Part shown: positions 1 through 7,885 of the stretch, piece after piece | Numbering within the stretch: position 1 is the stretch's first letter | Layout of the letters: each line of letters begins with the position of its first letter | NCBI GenBank assembly: GCA_018702715.1 | Contig: JABIYQ010000617.1 | Span: forward strand, 1-21,225 | Length of the DNA: 21,225 bases | Reading direction: 5' to 3' | Origin: Desulfobacula sp. | GTDB taxonomy: Bacteria; Desulfobacterota; Desulfobacteria; Desulfobacterales; Desulfobacteraceae | Program-made: the position numbers and the translations under genes | The notes under the pieces: model-generated | What the model was told of the DNA's origin: nothing | Databases searched by the model: none | The model's input: the letters and a program-made list of their open reading frames with translations, nothing else

Positions 1-2257
1 GATCTACCTTGTATTCAAAAGCTTGATCCTTAATTTGCACTCTTTCGATTGCGCCTTCAGGACAGACGGCAACACAGATGCCACAATCCCTGCATTGGCC
101 ACATGAAGCGCAATCCGCACCACAATCAGCCAAATTGCCGGCATCGTTTCTGGGATTATAATATTCCAGACTGATACGCTTTTTATCAACCTGTGGTAAA
201 ATATCGCCATGATCAGGGTTTTTACCACAAATTATCCTGTCAATATTTAGAGCGGCTCTTCTTCCTGCCCCAATGGCATCGGTAATCAAACCAGGGCCTA
301 CGACATCTCCAATGGCAAAAACCTTTGGGTCTGAAGTCCGGCTGAATTTATCGACACAGACAAATCCCTTTTCAAGGGTAATCGTTTCATCTATAAAATC
401 AAGATCCGGGATATCCCCGATGGATATCACCACCGTATCTGCTTTTAAAACTTCACCATTTTGAAGCACTACGCCTTTTTTTGTAATTTCTTTTGTAAAG
501 CAGGGCCATCTGAAAACAGCGCCAATACCCTGGGCATCTTCTTTTTCCCTGCCAAAGGCTGCAGGCTCCTGCACATCAATCATGGCAATTTCTTTAGCAC
601 CCAGTCGATAGGCCTCCGTGGCAACATCGCATCCAACATTTCCAGCACCGATGATGACTACTTTTTTCCCGGGCGTGACTTTATTTTTTTTAGAACTTTC
701 AAGGAAATCATTTGCAAAAACAGCTTTTTCAATGCCTGGAACAGGCAGGGATCTTGGTCTTTTTGATCCAGCCGCAACAATAATAAAATCATAATCATTT
801 TTAATTTTTAAAAATTGTTTACTGTTAATTGTCTGATTTAATTTTATATCTGAAATGACTTCTTTTACACGATTAAGCTCTGTTTTAAGCGCCTCTTCAG
901 GGATTCGAGAACCGGGAATAACAGAGGTGATTTTTCCGCCAATCGTATCACTTGTTTCAAATAATGTGGCTGTATGCCCTTTTAAAGTCAAATGCCAGGC
1001 AGCAGAAATGCCTCCGGGGCCGGCACCGATAACAGCAATTTTCTTTTTACTTTTTTTATGAAATATCGGCGGTTTTACGTTTTCCCCGGCTTTTCCTAAA
1101 AGTCTTACATCAATGGGTGAATAATAATTTTGGTTCCTTGTACAAGATGCCATACAAGGGCTGGGACAAAGATATCCACAGACTGTCGCCGGAAACGGAG
1201 TGAATTCAAGGCCCATGCTGATGGCCTCATCAATATTATCAAGCCGGACCATATTCCATCTTTCCTGGACAGGAATTCCTGTGGGACAGGCTGCATGGCA
1301 AGGCGCCATATATCGTCCCTGTTCCCACACAGGAATATATCTTCTCAAATCGCCTTTTGTAATTAAAGGAATTGACCCTTTTTTTGTTTCCTGGAGATCG
1401 CCTATTAGACCTCCTTTGCCAAGTTCTTTGTCCCAAACCTGTTCTCTGAACCAGGACATGGAAGATTTCTCAGGTCCGCTTGCCTTTTCCTGGGGAGATT
1501 TTGCTTCAAGCAACTGCCATTGTGACCGATTTGAAAATAATGTTAACAGATCTTTTTTATTTATGTTTTCCAGGAAAACACCCATATGGGTGAGAAGCCA
1601 GTTCCAATCTTCATCAGACAGTGGCGACAGCTTGGCATCTTTTTGTGAAAATCCTTTAACACTGCCCCTGGCAAAGACTTTACCCCCCACCATGCCGACA
1701 AGGGGTCTATACCCTAATACCTGATCCTGCCCACCTGTATTGTGACCACAGATAACTGCAATGCCTCCGGCCATGAATTCTCCAAAATAATCCCCGGCAG
1801 ATCCAAGTATCCAGAGTTCAGGCGGTTCAAATCTCGGATTTCTTTTGGTCATGGTCATGCCCCGGGCACCAATGGAGCCGCCAATAAAAACTTTACCCTG
1901 GGCAGCACCGTTCATTACACCATTGGAGGCATTGCCGTGGACAATAATTTCGCTGCCGGCATTAAGCCAGCCAATATCATCCGATGCCGGTCCCATGACT
2001 TCGATCCGGGTATTTGCATTGCCAAGAGATCCTGTTCTTTGCCCTGATTGTCCTGTAATCCGGATATGGACCTTTTCATTTCCTGCTTCCCAGAGTCGTC
2101 CACCAATACCATGCTGTCCAAAACCTTCAACTTCAATACTTCTGCGACCGTTTTTAATATGGCGATGAATGATCTCTTCTAAGACCCTGGAAGCGATTCT
2201 CTTATCATCTTTTTTACCGGGTATTTTAATAAATGCATCTTTATTCATTTTTGCCAT
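1..2257 (-). CDS. Glutamate synthase GXGXG domain fused to GltD-like FAD/NAD(P) oxidoreductase and ferredoxin domain (3' end beyond window)
   Basis: This frame is open from an ATG at 2257 to the left edge (752 codons, no stop), so the C-terminus is missing. GGAGG lies 8 bases before the ATG, which favours it over the ATG three codons further in. Residues about 30-240 match the GXGXG beta-helix domain that forms the third part of bacterial GltB. Residues 320-372 carry the cysteine-rich N-terminal Fe-S region of GltD (C320, C324, C360, C364, C368, C372). A Rossmann FAD site (IGAGPGG, 410-416), a second NAD(P) Rossmann site (IGAGNVG, 536-542) and the terminal FAD motif (AIGD, 648-651) follow. 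Residues 712-732 hold seven cysteines of a ferredoxin-like domain. It probably passes electrons from NAD(P)H through FAD and Fe-S clusters to the FMN subunit encoded just upstream. The 13-base gap to that gene implies co-transcription. The fusion order is unusual compared with separate GltB and GltD. Confidence 0.9.
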   Translation of the reverse strand, partial: MAKMNKDAFIKIPGKKDDKRIASRVLEEIIHRHIKNGRRSIEVEGFGQHGIGGRLWEAGNEKVHIRITGQSGQRTGSLGNANTRIEVMGPASDDIGWLNAGSEIIVHGNASNGVMNGAAQGKVFIGGSIGARGMTMTKRNPRFEPPELWILGSAGDYFGEFMAGGIAVICGHNTGGQDQVLGYRPLVGMVGGKVFARGSVKGFSQKDAKLSPLSDEDWNWLLTHMGVFLENINKKDLLTLFSNRSQWQLLEAKSPQEKASGPEKSSMSWFREQVWDKELGKGGLIGDLQETKKGSIPLITKGDLRRYIPVWEQGRYMAPCHAACPTGIPVQERWNMVRLDNIDEAISMGLEFTPFPATVCGYLCPSPCMASCTRNQNYYSPIDVRLLGKAGENVKPPIFHKKSKKKIAVIGAGPGGISAAWHLTLKGHTATLFETSDTIGGKITSVIPGSRIPEEALKTELNRVKEVISDIKLNQTINSKQFLKIKNDYDFIIVAAGSKRPRSLPVPGIEKAVFANDFLESSKKNKVTPGKKVVIIGAGNVGCDVATEAYRLGAKEIAMIDVQEPAAFGREKEDAQGIGAVFRWPCFTKEITKKGVVLQNGEVLKADTVVISIGDIPDLDFIDETITLEKGFVCVDKFSRTSDPKVFAIGDVVGPGLITDAIGAGRRAALNIDRIICGKNPDHGDILPQVDKKRISLEYYNPRNDAGNLADCGADCASCGQCRDCGICVAVCPEGAIERVQIKDQAFEYKVD

Positions 2258-2270
2258 TATTCACACCTCC

Positions 2271-3905
2271 CTAAACCACATACTTTATACTGAGGCGTTG
2301 TGCTGCAGCATGATCATCAATTCCAAGGGCATCCGACATCCCGATGGGAAGGGATGTTGATCGCCCAAGCGGGGCCACAATCTTTTTAAGCTCTATATCA
2401 AAGGAAACAAAAAGATCGACTATCCTCTGGGCTACATCTTCAGGGTCAAGCCGTCGGTAAAGCCTTGGGTCCTGGGATGTGATGCCTTTTGGGCAAATGC
2501 CCACATTACAGACATTACACCGATCTTCTTCCGTACCAAGACAACCGGCAGCCGTCTGCATGATATATTTTCCGATCTGGACACCACTGGCACCCAGCAT
2601 GATCAATGCTGCTGCATTGGCAGCAAGATTCCCATTCTTTCCAATCCCGCCACCGGCAAAAATGGGAATTTCATTTTGTTTTCCTATTTTGACAAGATTC
2701 AAATAATTATCTCTAATGCAAGAAGCAATGGGATGACCCATGTGATCCATGGAAACTGTATATGCAGCGCCTGTTCCGCCATCTTCGCCGTCAATGGCAA
2801 GGCCCGAGGCAAAATCATTACGGGTCAAATTATTCAATACTGCAAGGGATGTTGAAGAAGCGGATATTTTAGGATAAACCGGAACCCTGAAACCCCAGGC
2901 CATTGACATGGATAAAATCATTTTCGCTACAGACTCTTCAATTGAATACTGGGTCTGATGGGTTGGCGGACTTGGCAGGCTGATCCCGGCAGGAACACCC
3001 CTTATGGCTGCAATGAGTTTGTTCACCTTGTGCCACATCAAAAGTCCTCCATCTCCCGGCTTTGCGCCCTGACCATATTTGATCTCAATGGCACACGGGT
3101 CTTCTTTCATATGGGGGATGGCATGGATAATTTCATCCCATCCAAAATACCCCGAAGCAATCTGGAGAATCACATATTTTAAGAACCTGGATCTGAGCAA
3201 TCTAGGCGGACATCCGCCTTCTCCAGTGGACATGCGGACCGGCATCCCGAGCTCCTCGTTCAGATAGGCAACCCCCATCTGAAGACCTTCCCACATCGTT
3301 GGGGAAAGCGCACCAAAAGACATGCCGCCAATGATCAAAGGATAAATTTCTCTTACCGGTGGAATCCAGCCTTTTTCCCTCAATCGTTTAATGTTTTCCC
3401 TTGGAGAAAGGACCCGGCCCAGAAGGGTTCTCATTTCAAATTCATGTCGGCCGGCATCCAGAGCCGGGTCCGTAAGCATTGAGATCCTGGTGAATTTGAT
3501 CCTGTCCAGTATGGATTGAGAAGAATTTCTTCTTCCGCCGCGCCTTCTGGGAACACCATTTTGGTTGACATGAAATTTAAGTCTGTCCAATCCAGGGTTT
3601 TTTACAGCGGCAATGGCATCATTTGGACAAACCAATGTACACATTGCGCATCCAATGCAGGCATTTTCCACACAGGTCTTCTGACTTATGCCATAAAAGG
3701 TGTCATACTCGTTAAGCTGGTTTTTATCTTTTTTAATCGATGTTTTGATTTTTCTTTTTTGAAACACTTTCAGTTCAATGGCCTTGACAGGGCAGACCGC
3801 AGTACACTGGCCGCAAAGCGTACACCTGTCATTGTTATACACAATCTGCCAGGGCAGATCATTCAGGCTTAAAGAGGAAGGTTCAAGCTTGCGGTTTGAC
3901 GACAT
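2271..3905 (-). CDS. Glutamate synthase FMN-binding (synthase) domain protein with two N-terminal 4Fe-4S clusters
   Basis: This 544-residue protein is the central synthase domain of GltB as a separate polypeptide. An N-terminal bacterial ferredoxin-type region has C28, C31, C34, C38 and a second set C83, C86, C89, C93. The FMN/TIM-barrel domain follows from about 185, with GGMSFGALS (193-201), STGEGG (226-231), KYGQGAKPG (276-284), DGEDGGTGA (372-380) and the glycine-rich phosphate-binding stretch at 418-446. The domain converts 2-oxoglutarate plus ammonia to glutamate using electrons delivered through Fe-S clusters. The expected C-x5-C-x4-C cluster motif of GltB is replaced by C455, C463, C466 and C471. 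An AGGAGG lies 7 bases before the ATG. The start overlaps the end of the glutaminase gene by 37 bases, and the next gene begins 13 bases after the stop, so all three are one operon. The family assignment is firm; its partner proteins are inferred from position. Confidence 0.93.
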   Translation of the reverse strand: MSSNRKLEPSSLSLNDLPWQIVYNNDRCTLCGQCTAVCPVKAIELKVFQKRKIKTSIKKDKNQLNEYDTFYGISQKTCVENACIGCAMCTLVCPNDAIAAVKNPGLDRLKFHVNQNGVPRRRGGRRNSSQSILDRIKFTRISMLTDPALDAGRHEFEMRTLLGRVLSPRENIKRLREKGWIPPVREIYPLIIGGMSFGALSPTMWEGLQMGVAYLNEELGMPVRMSTGEGGCPPRLLRSRFLKYVILQIASGYFGWDEIIHAIPHMKEDPCAIEIKYGQGAKPGDGGLLMWHKVNKLIAAIRGVPAGISLPSPPTHQTQYSIEESVAKMILSMSMAWGFRVPVYPKISASSTSLAVLNNLTRNDFASGLAIDGEDGGTGAAYTVSMDHMGHPIASCIRDNYLNLVKIGKQNEIPIFAGGGIGKNGNLAANAAALIMLGASGVQIGKYIMQTAAGCLGTEEDRCNVCNVGICPKGITSQDPRLYRRLDPEDVAQRIVDLFVSFDIELKKIVAPLGRSTSLPIGMSDALGIDDHAAAQRLSIKYVV

Positions 3906-4999
3906 ATTTTTACCTCCTGACAGTCAGGGCTGACAATTGCTGTATCAATGTGCATGGGTTGTATATCTTTTGTTTTATCGCGATCTGGAATAACTGCATC
4001 AAGGCCGCAGATTTCTGAGGAAAATCCAAACATGCCGGGTTTGCCGCCAACAACTCCGGGACGAAGTTTTTTTCTGTCCTGGACCATGAACATGGAATGG
4101 TCCGGCAATGTACCGATGACACAGTTGGGACCATCAATAATGAGTGGGCGACAGGTTCTTTTCAGGTGTGAAAGGAACTTGGCATCAGGATGTTTTTGAA
4201 GATCATCTTCCTGTAAAGGGGTAATGACATGTTTATATGCATCAATCCCCAGATCAAGGCCCACCAATGAATAATGGAGGATATGAGCAAAGACTTCAGA
4301 ATCTGATTGATACCCCCTGTATCCCGGAAAATCCCTTGAGGTAAGAAAATCCTTAATAGGTGTAAAAGCGGTATTTTCCCCATTGGTCATGGTGCAGTAT
4401 CCCTTTATAAAAAAAGGGTGACAGGCATACAGATTAATCGCATAATTTGTGTTCTGCCTGCCCTGGGCCATAATGATCCTGGCATTCAGTTCTTTGCGTT
4501 CCAAACCCAGGTAACCAGCCAGTTGCATGGGATCACCGATTTCCTTTATCATGATGGTATCCGGCCAGAAAGAGAATACGATCATATCTTTTTTCTCCTC
4601 TCCCATTTCACGGATTTTCAGCCGGATCAACATCAGTCTTTTAGAAATCTCGTCCTGTTCAAGTGTATCCCATCCTTCGGGCAGTTCATAGGCTCTGATC
4701 AGGTACAAGCCTCTTCTGGGTATACCTTCAACCGCTTTTTTAGGTATCTTCAGAGAAATTTTGTATTTAGTAAGAAACCCTTGGTCCATCATAAAAAGAT
4801 CCAGACGTCGGATTCCTTCTTCGCTGAATATACCGGAAAGAATCGGTGCCTCTTTCATCTCTTCAAAGGGACCGCCCAGACCCTGAAGCAAGAGCCCCAT
4901 ACCTGATCCATCATGACCTTCTTTCATTACGTCGAGGGCCTTGATGGCCAGCATTGGAGATACGGGTTCCTTGCTGGTAAGGGCAAACAAACGACACAT
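3869..4999 (-). CDS. Class II glutamine amidotransferase subunit of split glutamate synthase
   Basis: This 376-residue protein starts Met-Cys-Arg-Leu-Phe. Cys2 becomes the N-terminal nucleophile of class II (Ntn) glutamine amidotransferases after Met removal. Further family signs are the stretch GHDGSGMG (about 28-35), the GRQNTNYA region followed by HPF and TNGEN (substrate and oxyanion residues), and SDSEVFAH. It releases ammonia from glutamine for the FMN synthase subunit encoded immediately downstream. It matches the separate first domain of GltB found in archaea and many anaerobes, rather than the full 1,500-residue GltB. AGGAG precedes the ATG by about 9 bases. The 3' end overlaps the next gene by 37 bases, suggesting translational coupling. 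It is the first gene of the operon, with a 170-base AT-rich leader region before it in which I see no convincing promoter. Confidence 0.9.
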   Translation of the reverse strand: MCRLFALTSKEPVSPMLAIKALDVMKEGHDGSGMGLLLQGLGGPFEEMKEAPILSGIFSEEGIRRLDLFMMDQGFLTKYKISLKIPKKAVEGIPRRGLYLIRAYELPEGWDTLEQDEISKRLMLIRLKIREMGEEKKDMIVFSFWPDTIMIKEIGDPMQLAGYLGLERKELNARIIMAQGRQNTNYAINLYACHPFFIKGYCTMTNGENTAFTPIKDFLTSRDFPGYRGYQSDSEVFAHILHYSLVGLDLGIDAYKHVITPLQEDDLQKHPDAKFLSHLKRTCRPLIIDGPNCVIGTLPDHSMFMVQDRKKLRPGVVGGKPGMFGFSSEICGLDAVIPDRDKTKDIQPMHIDTAIVSPDCQEVKICRQTASLNLPL

Positions 5000-5169
5000 T
5001 ACATATTCTCCTTGTCCTTAAAGTATTCTAATATTTTGCTTAATTTTCCGGGGAAAGGTACTTAAGACTAACTTTCCAAAAACTTTAGTTTAAAAAGGAA
5101 GATTTGGACACAACTTTTAAACATAATATACAATTTATTTTAATTATTATTGACAAATAAAAGCCGCTT

Positions 5170-5556
5170 TCAGTGTCCGCACCCGCCTTCCTTTTTATTC
5201 TTTTTTATCTGACAGAAGTCAAACATATGGAACAGATTGAGTTTATCGTTTTCAAAAAGCTCCAAGTTTTCCAGGATGGTATTTTTCCGGGCTTGATAAA
5301 CTTTAATATTTGATGACATAAGATTTCTTTGTGACCCGTCTCCCATACACCTTGTAACAACTGCATCGACCCGATCTTTTTTATTAAAGACACCTGTTTT
5401 ACACTTAGACGCTTCCGTGGAAAGTTTTTGGTTTTCTTTGAGCTCAAATTTCCGGGTTTCCAAATCTACAATTAAAAAATTTTCAGCAACACCGAAATGC
5501 TCGTCAATGATACTTTCCAATCCGTTGTTTTCTTTAACGGGAAAGGCTATCTTCAT
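5170..5556 (-). CDS. NifX/NifB C-terminal-like (dinitrogenase FeMo-cofactor biosynthesis family) small protein
   Basis: This 128-residue protein begins MKIAFPVKEN and continues with an ISxxFG-like segment (DEHFGVAENFLIVD), the typical opening of the dinitrogenase iron-molybdenum cofactor domain family. It ends in a short Lys-rich stretch and GGCGH, a tail often seen in members from sulfate reducers and methanogens that lie outside nif clusters. Such proteins bind or carry metal clusters; the substrate here is unknown and no nif gene is nearby. Cysteines at about 52, 70 and 115 and the C-terminal Cys-His are possible metal ligands. GGAGG lies 6 bases before the ATG. It is on the same strand as the glutamate synthase genes, 170 bases upstream, and could share a transcript with them, but the gap is long enough for an independent promoter. 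Confidence 0.75.
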   Translation of the reverse strand: MKIAFPVKENNGLESIIDEHFGVAENFLIVDLETRKFELKENQKLSTEASKCKTGVFNKKDRVDAVVTRCMGDGSQRNLMSSNIKVYQARKNTILENLELFENDKLNLFHMFDFCQIKKNKKEGGCGH

Positions 5557-5680
5557 TACTTACCTCCAAAAAATAATCAATTATTACCGCCATCATACCA
5601 AAAAACAGTGTTAAAAGATAAGGGTTTATTTTCAAATAACAAGACAGCTGTTCCATGCCGGCTTACCTAAAAATTAACAG

Positions 5681-6175
5681 CTAAAGATTTTGTTTAAGAT
5701 AAAGCATTGCGCAACCCTTTGCATCGGAGAGAGCCTGGTGGTGGTTGAGCTTAATCCCTTGTTTTTCACAGCAAACATCCAATGACGCCGGATAATAACC
5801 TTTTTCTCTATATATTCTTAAAGTACATTCCCATTGGTTTGAAAGATTCAGTTCAGAATAATCTAAATCATAATATTGCATTGTTTTTTGTAAAACGCTT
5901 CTATCAAATGCTTCATTATGAGCTACTATGGTTTTCCCGGCAAGACGTTTTCTAATTTCAGGATAAATATCAGGGAAAAAAGGAGCATTAACCGTATCTT
6001 GTTCAGTGATGCCATGAATTTTGATATTATACCAAGAATATTCATTATCTGGTGGCTGTATAAGAGATTGATACTCTTCTATGATTTTATTATTTTCAAC
6101 TACTATTATCCCAATGGCGCAAGCACTGTGTCGTTTTCCAGTTGCTGTTTCAAAATCTATGGCAACAAAACTCAT
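5681..6175 (-). CDS. DEDDh 3'-5' exonuclease, DNA polymerase III epsilon-like
   Basis: This 164-residue single-domain protein has all DEDDh exonuclease motifs. Exo I is AIDFETA with D7 and E9, Exo II is AHNEAFDRSVL with D91, and Exo III is HHQALSDAKG with H146 and D151. These residues bind two metal ions and hydrolyse DNA or RNA from the 3' end. Its length covers only the nuclease domain, so it lacks the polymerase-binding tail of true DnaQ. It more resembles the free-standing exonucleases (PolC-type or RNase T-like) of unknown substrate. The ATG is preceded by a GAAAGGGG at about 4 bases. It stands alone, 124 bases upstream of the NifX-like gene on the same strand, and no functional link to that gene is evident. 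Confidence 0.88.
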   Translation of the reverse strand: MSFVAIDFETATGKRHSACAIGIIVVENNKIIEEYQSLIQPPDNEYSWYNIKIHGITEQDTVNAPFFPDIYPEIRKRLAGKTIVAHNEAFDRSVLQKTMQYYDLDYSELNLSNQWECTLRIYREKGYYPASLDVCCEKQGIKLNHHQALSDAKGCAMLYLKQNL

Positions 6176-6540
6176 TGAACCCCTTTCTATATTTTAATAA
6201 TTACAACACCAGTCTATCTTTCTCATCTTTTATTCCAAATATATTGAAAATTTATTGATATTGCAAAACAGATAAAATTTCAATATTATAATCAGCTTCG
6301 GACTACAGATGAAATAAAGTAAACTGAAATAGCGAAGGCCAATCTTTAAAATCTGGTGGTTCATCAACAAGGCGCATTAAAGGTTTAATAGCAGGTCTAT
6401 TTGGCCTTTGATGCAACAAAGTAGATGGGCCAAAAGACAAGCAATTTCGTTTACTTTATAAAATTTGCGGTCCTTATTACTGCATGACAATAATGATAGC
6501 GCAAATGAAAAACAATAACAAAAAAGAAGAGCGGTCAGAC
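6176..6540. other. Intergenic gap between divergent genes, with an inverted-repeat-bounded segment
   Basis: No gene is supported here. The gap separates the minus-strand exonuclease from the plus-strand methyltransferase, so both promoters should lie in it, but no convincing -35/-10 pair was found. It holds the inverted repeat listed separately at 6314-6459. A minus-strand stop-to-stop frame inside that repeat encodes a short peptide containing MRLVDEPPDFKDW; it has no recognisable relative and no ribosome binding site. No cobalamin or SAM riboswitch signature was recognised upstream of the methyltransferase. Confidence 0.5.
6314..6459. repeat. Imperfect 17-bp terminal inverted repeat enclosing about 112 bp
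   Basis: ATAAAGTAAACTGAAAT at 6314-6330 is matched in inverse by AATTTCGTTTACTTTAT at 6443-6459, with one base missing in one arm. Inside, AAGGCCAA (6335-6342) is inverted as TTGGCCTT (6401-6408). The whole unit is about 146 bp and non-coding. It could be a small miniature element, a relic of an insertion sequence, or a structured leader. No target-site duplication was obvious. Confidence 0.45.
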
Positions 6541-7410
6541 ATGAATATACTTGAAAAGGTTAAAAAAGATGGTCTCATCCTTGATGGTGCCATGGGATCG
6601 ATACTGATCAGCAAAGGAATTACTGGGAATGAAGCGACTGAACTCTGGAACTTAAATCACCCGGACATTATCAAAGACATACACCAGTCCTATTATGATG
6701 CAGGATCTGATGTGGCAAGTGCCAATACATATGGTGCATCAGCCATAAAATTGAAAAAAATGGGGGTGACCCAGAGTGTGGAGGATGTGAACCGGGCCGG
6801 TGTAAAGATTGCCAGACAGGTCTGTGGCAGGGGTCAGTATGTAGCCGGTGAACTGGGATCTCTTGGGGACATGCTTTCACCCATGGGCCCTGTTTCATTT
6901 GATGAAGCTGTGGACTGTTTTGCTCAGCAGGCAGGTTTTCTTGAAGATGAGGGAGTGGATGTTTTCCTTATTGAAACTATTTTTGATATAAATATCGCAC
7001 TTGCTGCCATAAAAGCTGTTCGCTCAGTGTCTGAAAAGCCGATTTTTTGTTCCCTTACCTTTAAAAAAATGAAAAAAGGATTTTTCACTATTTTTGGGAG
7101 CAGTCCTCAAGACAGTATGAAATTATTGGAAAATGCCGGGGCATCGGCTGTTGGTGCCAATTGTACTATCGGCAGCGGCACAATGATCGATCTGGCCTGC
7201 GAAATTAAAAAAAACACAGATCTGCCTGTAATCATACAGCCCAATGCCGGTCTTCCCAAGGCCACAAAAGACAATACCGTATTTTATCCGGAAAATGAAA
7301 TTTTTTTTGCGGACAGTATCAAAGAAATCAAAAGACTTGGTGTAGAAATTGTCGGTGGCTGTTGTGGTACAACACCAAAATATATTAAAAAAATTAAAGA
7401 AACAATTTAA
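6541..7410 (+). CDS. Homocysteine S-methyltransferase domain protein (MetH N-terminal-like, single domain)
   Basis: This 289-residue protein is a complete homocysteine-binding TIM barrel. DGAMGS (15-20) and SANTYGAS (60-67) match the barrel start. The three zinc ligands are visible as C208 in GANC and C274/C275 in GGCCGTT. In methionine synthase this domain activates homocysteine as a zinc thiolate for methyl transfer from a corrinoid or from S-methyl donors. Here it stands alone without B12, folate or activation domains, so the methyl donor is unknown. The frame extends to an ATG at 6484, but that start has no ribosome binding site. MNILEKVKK at 6541 aligns with usual family N-termini and has a weak GAAGAG about 11 bases upstream, so I chose it. 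A small conserved-looking gene follows after 44 bases on the same strand and is probably co-transcribed. Confidence 0.85.
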   Translation: MNILEKVKKDGLILDGAMGSILISKGITGNEATELWNLNHPDIIKDIHQSYYDAGSDVASANTYGASAIKLKKMGVTQSVEDVNRAGVKIARQVCGRGQYVAGELGSLGDMLSPMGPVSFDEAVDCFAQQAGFLEDEGVDVFLIETIFDINIALAAIKAVRSVSEKPIFCSLTFKKMKKGFFTIFGSSPQDSMKLLENAGASAVGANCTIGSGTMIDLACEIKKNTDLPVIIQPNAGLPKATKDNTVFYPENEIFFADSIKEIKRLGVEIVGGCCGTTPKYIKKIKETI

Positions 7411-7432
7411 AAAACCAATTTAAACCAATTTT
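7401..7432. repeat. Short 10-bp tandem repeat at the end of the methyltransferase gene
   Basis: AACCAATTTA (7413-7422) and AACCAATTTT (7423-7432) repeat with 10-bp period. AACAATTTAA at 7401-7410, which holds the stop codon, looks like a third degenerate copy. The tract separates the two plus-strand genes and may reflect replication slippage. Confidence 0.5.
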
Positions 7433-7454
7433 AAAATAGGAGGATCATAACAAA

Positions 7455-7787
7455 ATGGTCAACGTTGAAATAACGGGTGGTATTTGCGGATTCACAACCC
7501 AGGTTTTTGCAGAAGATAAAACCGGTTACAAGGCCAGTTTCAGGTTAGAAAGCGATTGCCCTAACTGGAAAAGAGTCGATGCCATCCTTGGGGGAAAAGA
7601 ACTGAACATGATGACTGAACTGTTTAAAGACAAAAAAACAGGCACCCTTAATTCCCAGGTACTGGATGTTTCCCTGAAAACTATTCCCCATGTATCATGC
7701 CCTGTGATATCAGGTATTTTAAAGGCATTGGAAGTGAGCGTCGGTCTTGCTCTTCCAAAGGATGCCGCCATAACATTTAAAAGATAA
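7455..7787 (+). CDS. Small conserved-type protein next to homocysteine methyltransferase, function unknown
   Basis: This is a 110-residue soluble protein with no signal peptide or membrane segment. It starts MVNVEITGGICGF and has three cysteines in short conserved-looking contexts: GGICGF (C11), SDCPNW (C35) and HVSCPV (C82). This pattern suggests a metal or thiol role. From memory it resembles small proteins of unknown function found beside corrinoid or methyltransferase genes in anaerobes (possibly the DUF6951 group), but I cannot verify that. AGGAGG lies 11 bases before the ATG, slightly far but strong. It follows the homocysteine methyltransferase by 44 bases on the same strand, so a partner role in methyl transfer is a reasonable inference. 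The next gene is convergent; no clear terminator was seen in the 98 bases between them. Confidence 0.75.
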   Translation: MVNVEITGGICGFTTQVFAEDKTGYKASFRLESDCPNWKRVDAILGGKELNMMTELFKDKKTGTLNSQVLDVSLKTIPHVSCPVISGILKALEVSVGLALPKDAAITFKR

Positions 7788-7885
7788 TACCTATTCCTTC
7801 ATACCTGCAATCATCATCAAAGGATACAGGAACGACTTGTTTGTCTCTGTTCTGTAGCCTTTGACTGATGTAAAGTATGATCTAA

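Noticed and set aside
1200..1724. 174-codon plus-strand open frame
   Set aside because: It is antisense to the well-supported GXGXG-GltD fusion gene.
5000..5169. Promoter for the glutamate synthase operon (TTGTCA and TATATT)
   Set aside because: The spacing between these hexamers is about 20 bases and other AT-rich hexamers fit as well, so it is not distinguishable from background.
6484..6540. Longer N-terminus of the homocysteine methyltransferase
   Set aside because: The upstream ATG has no ribosome binding site, and the extra Asn/Lys-rich residues do not fit the family N-terminus.
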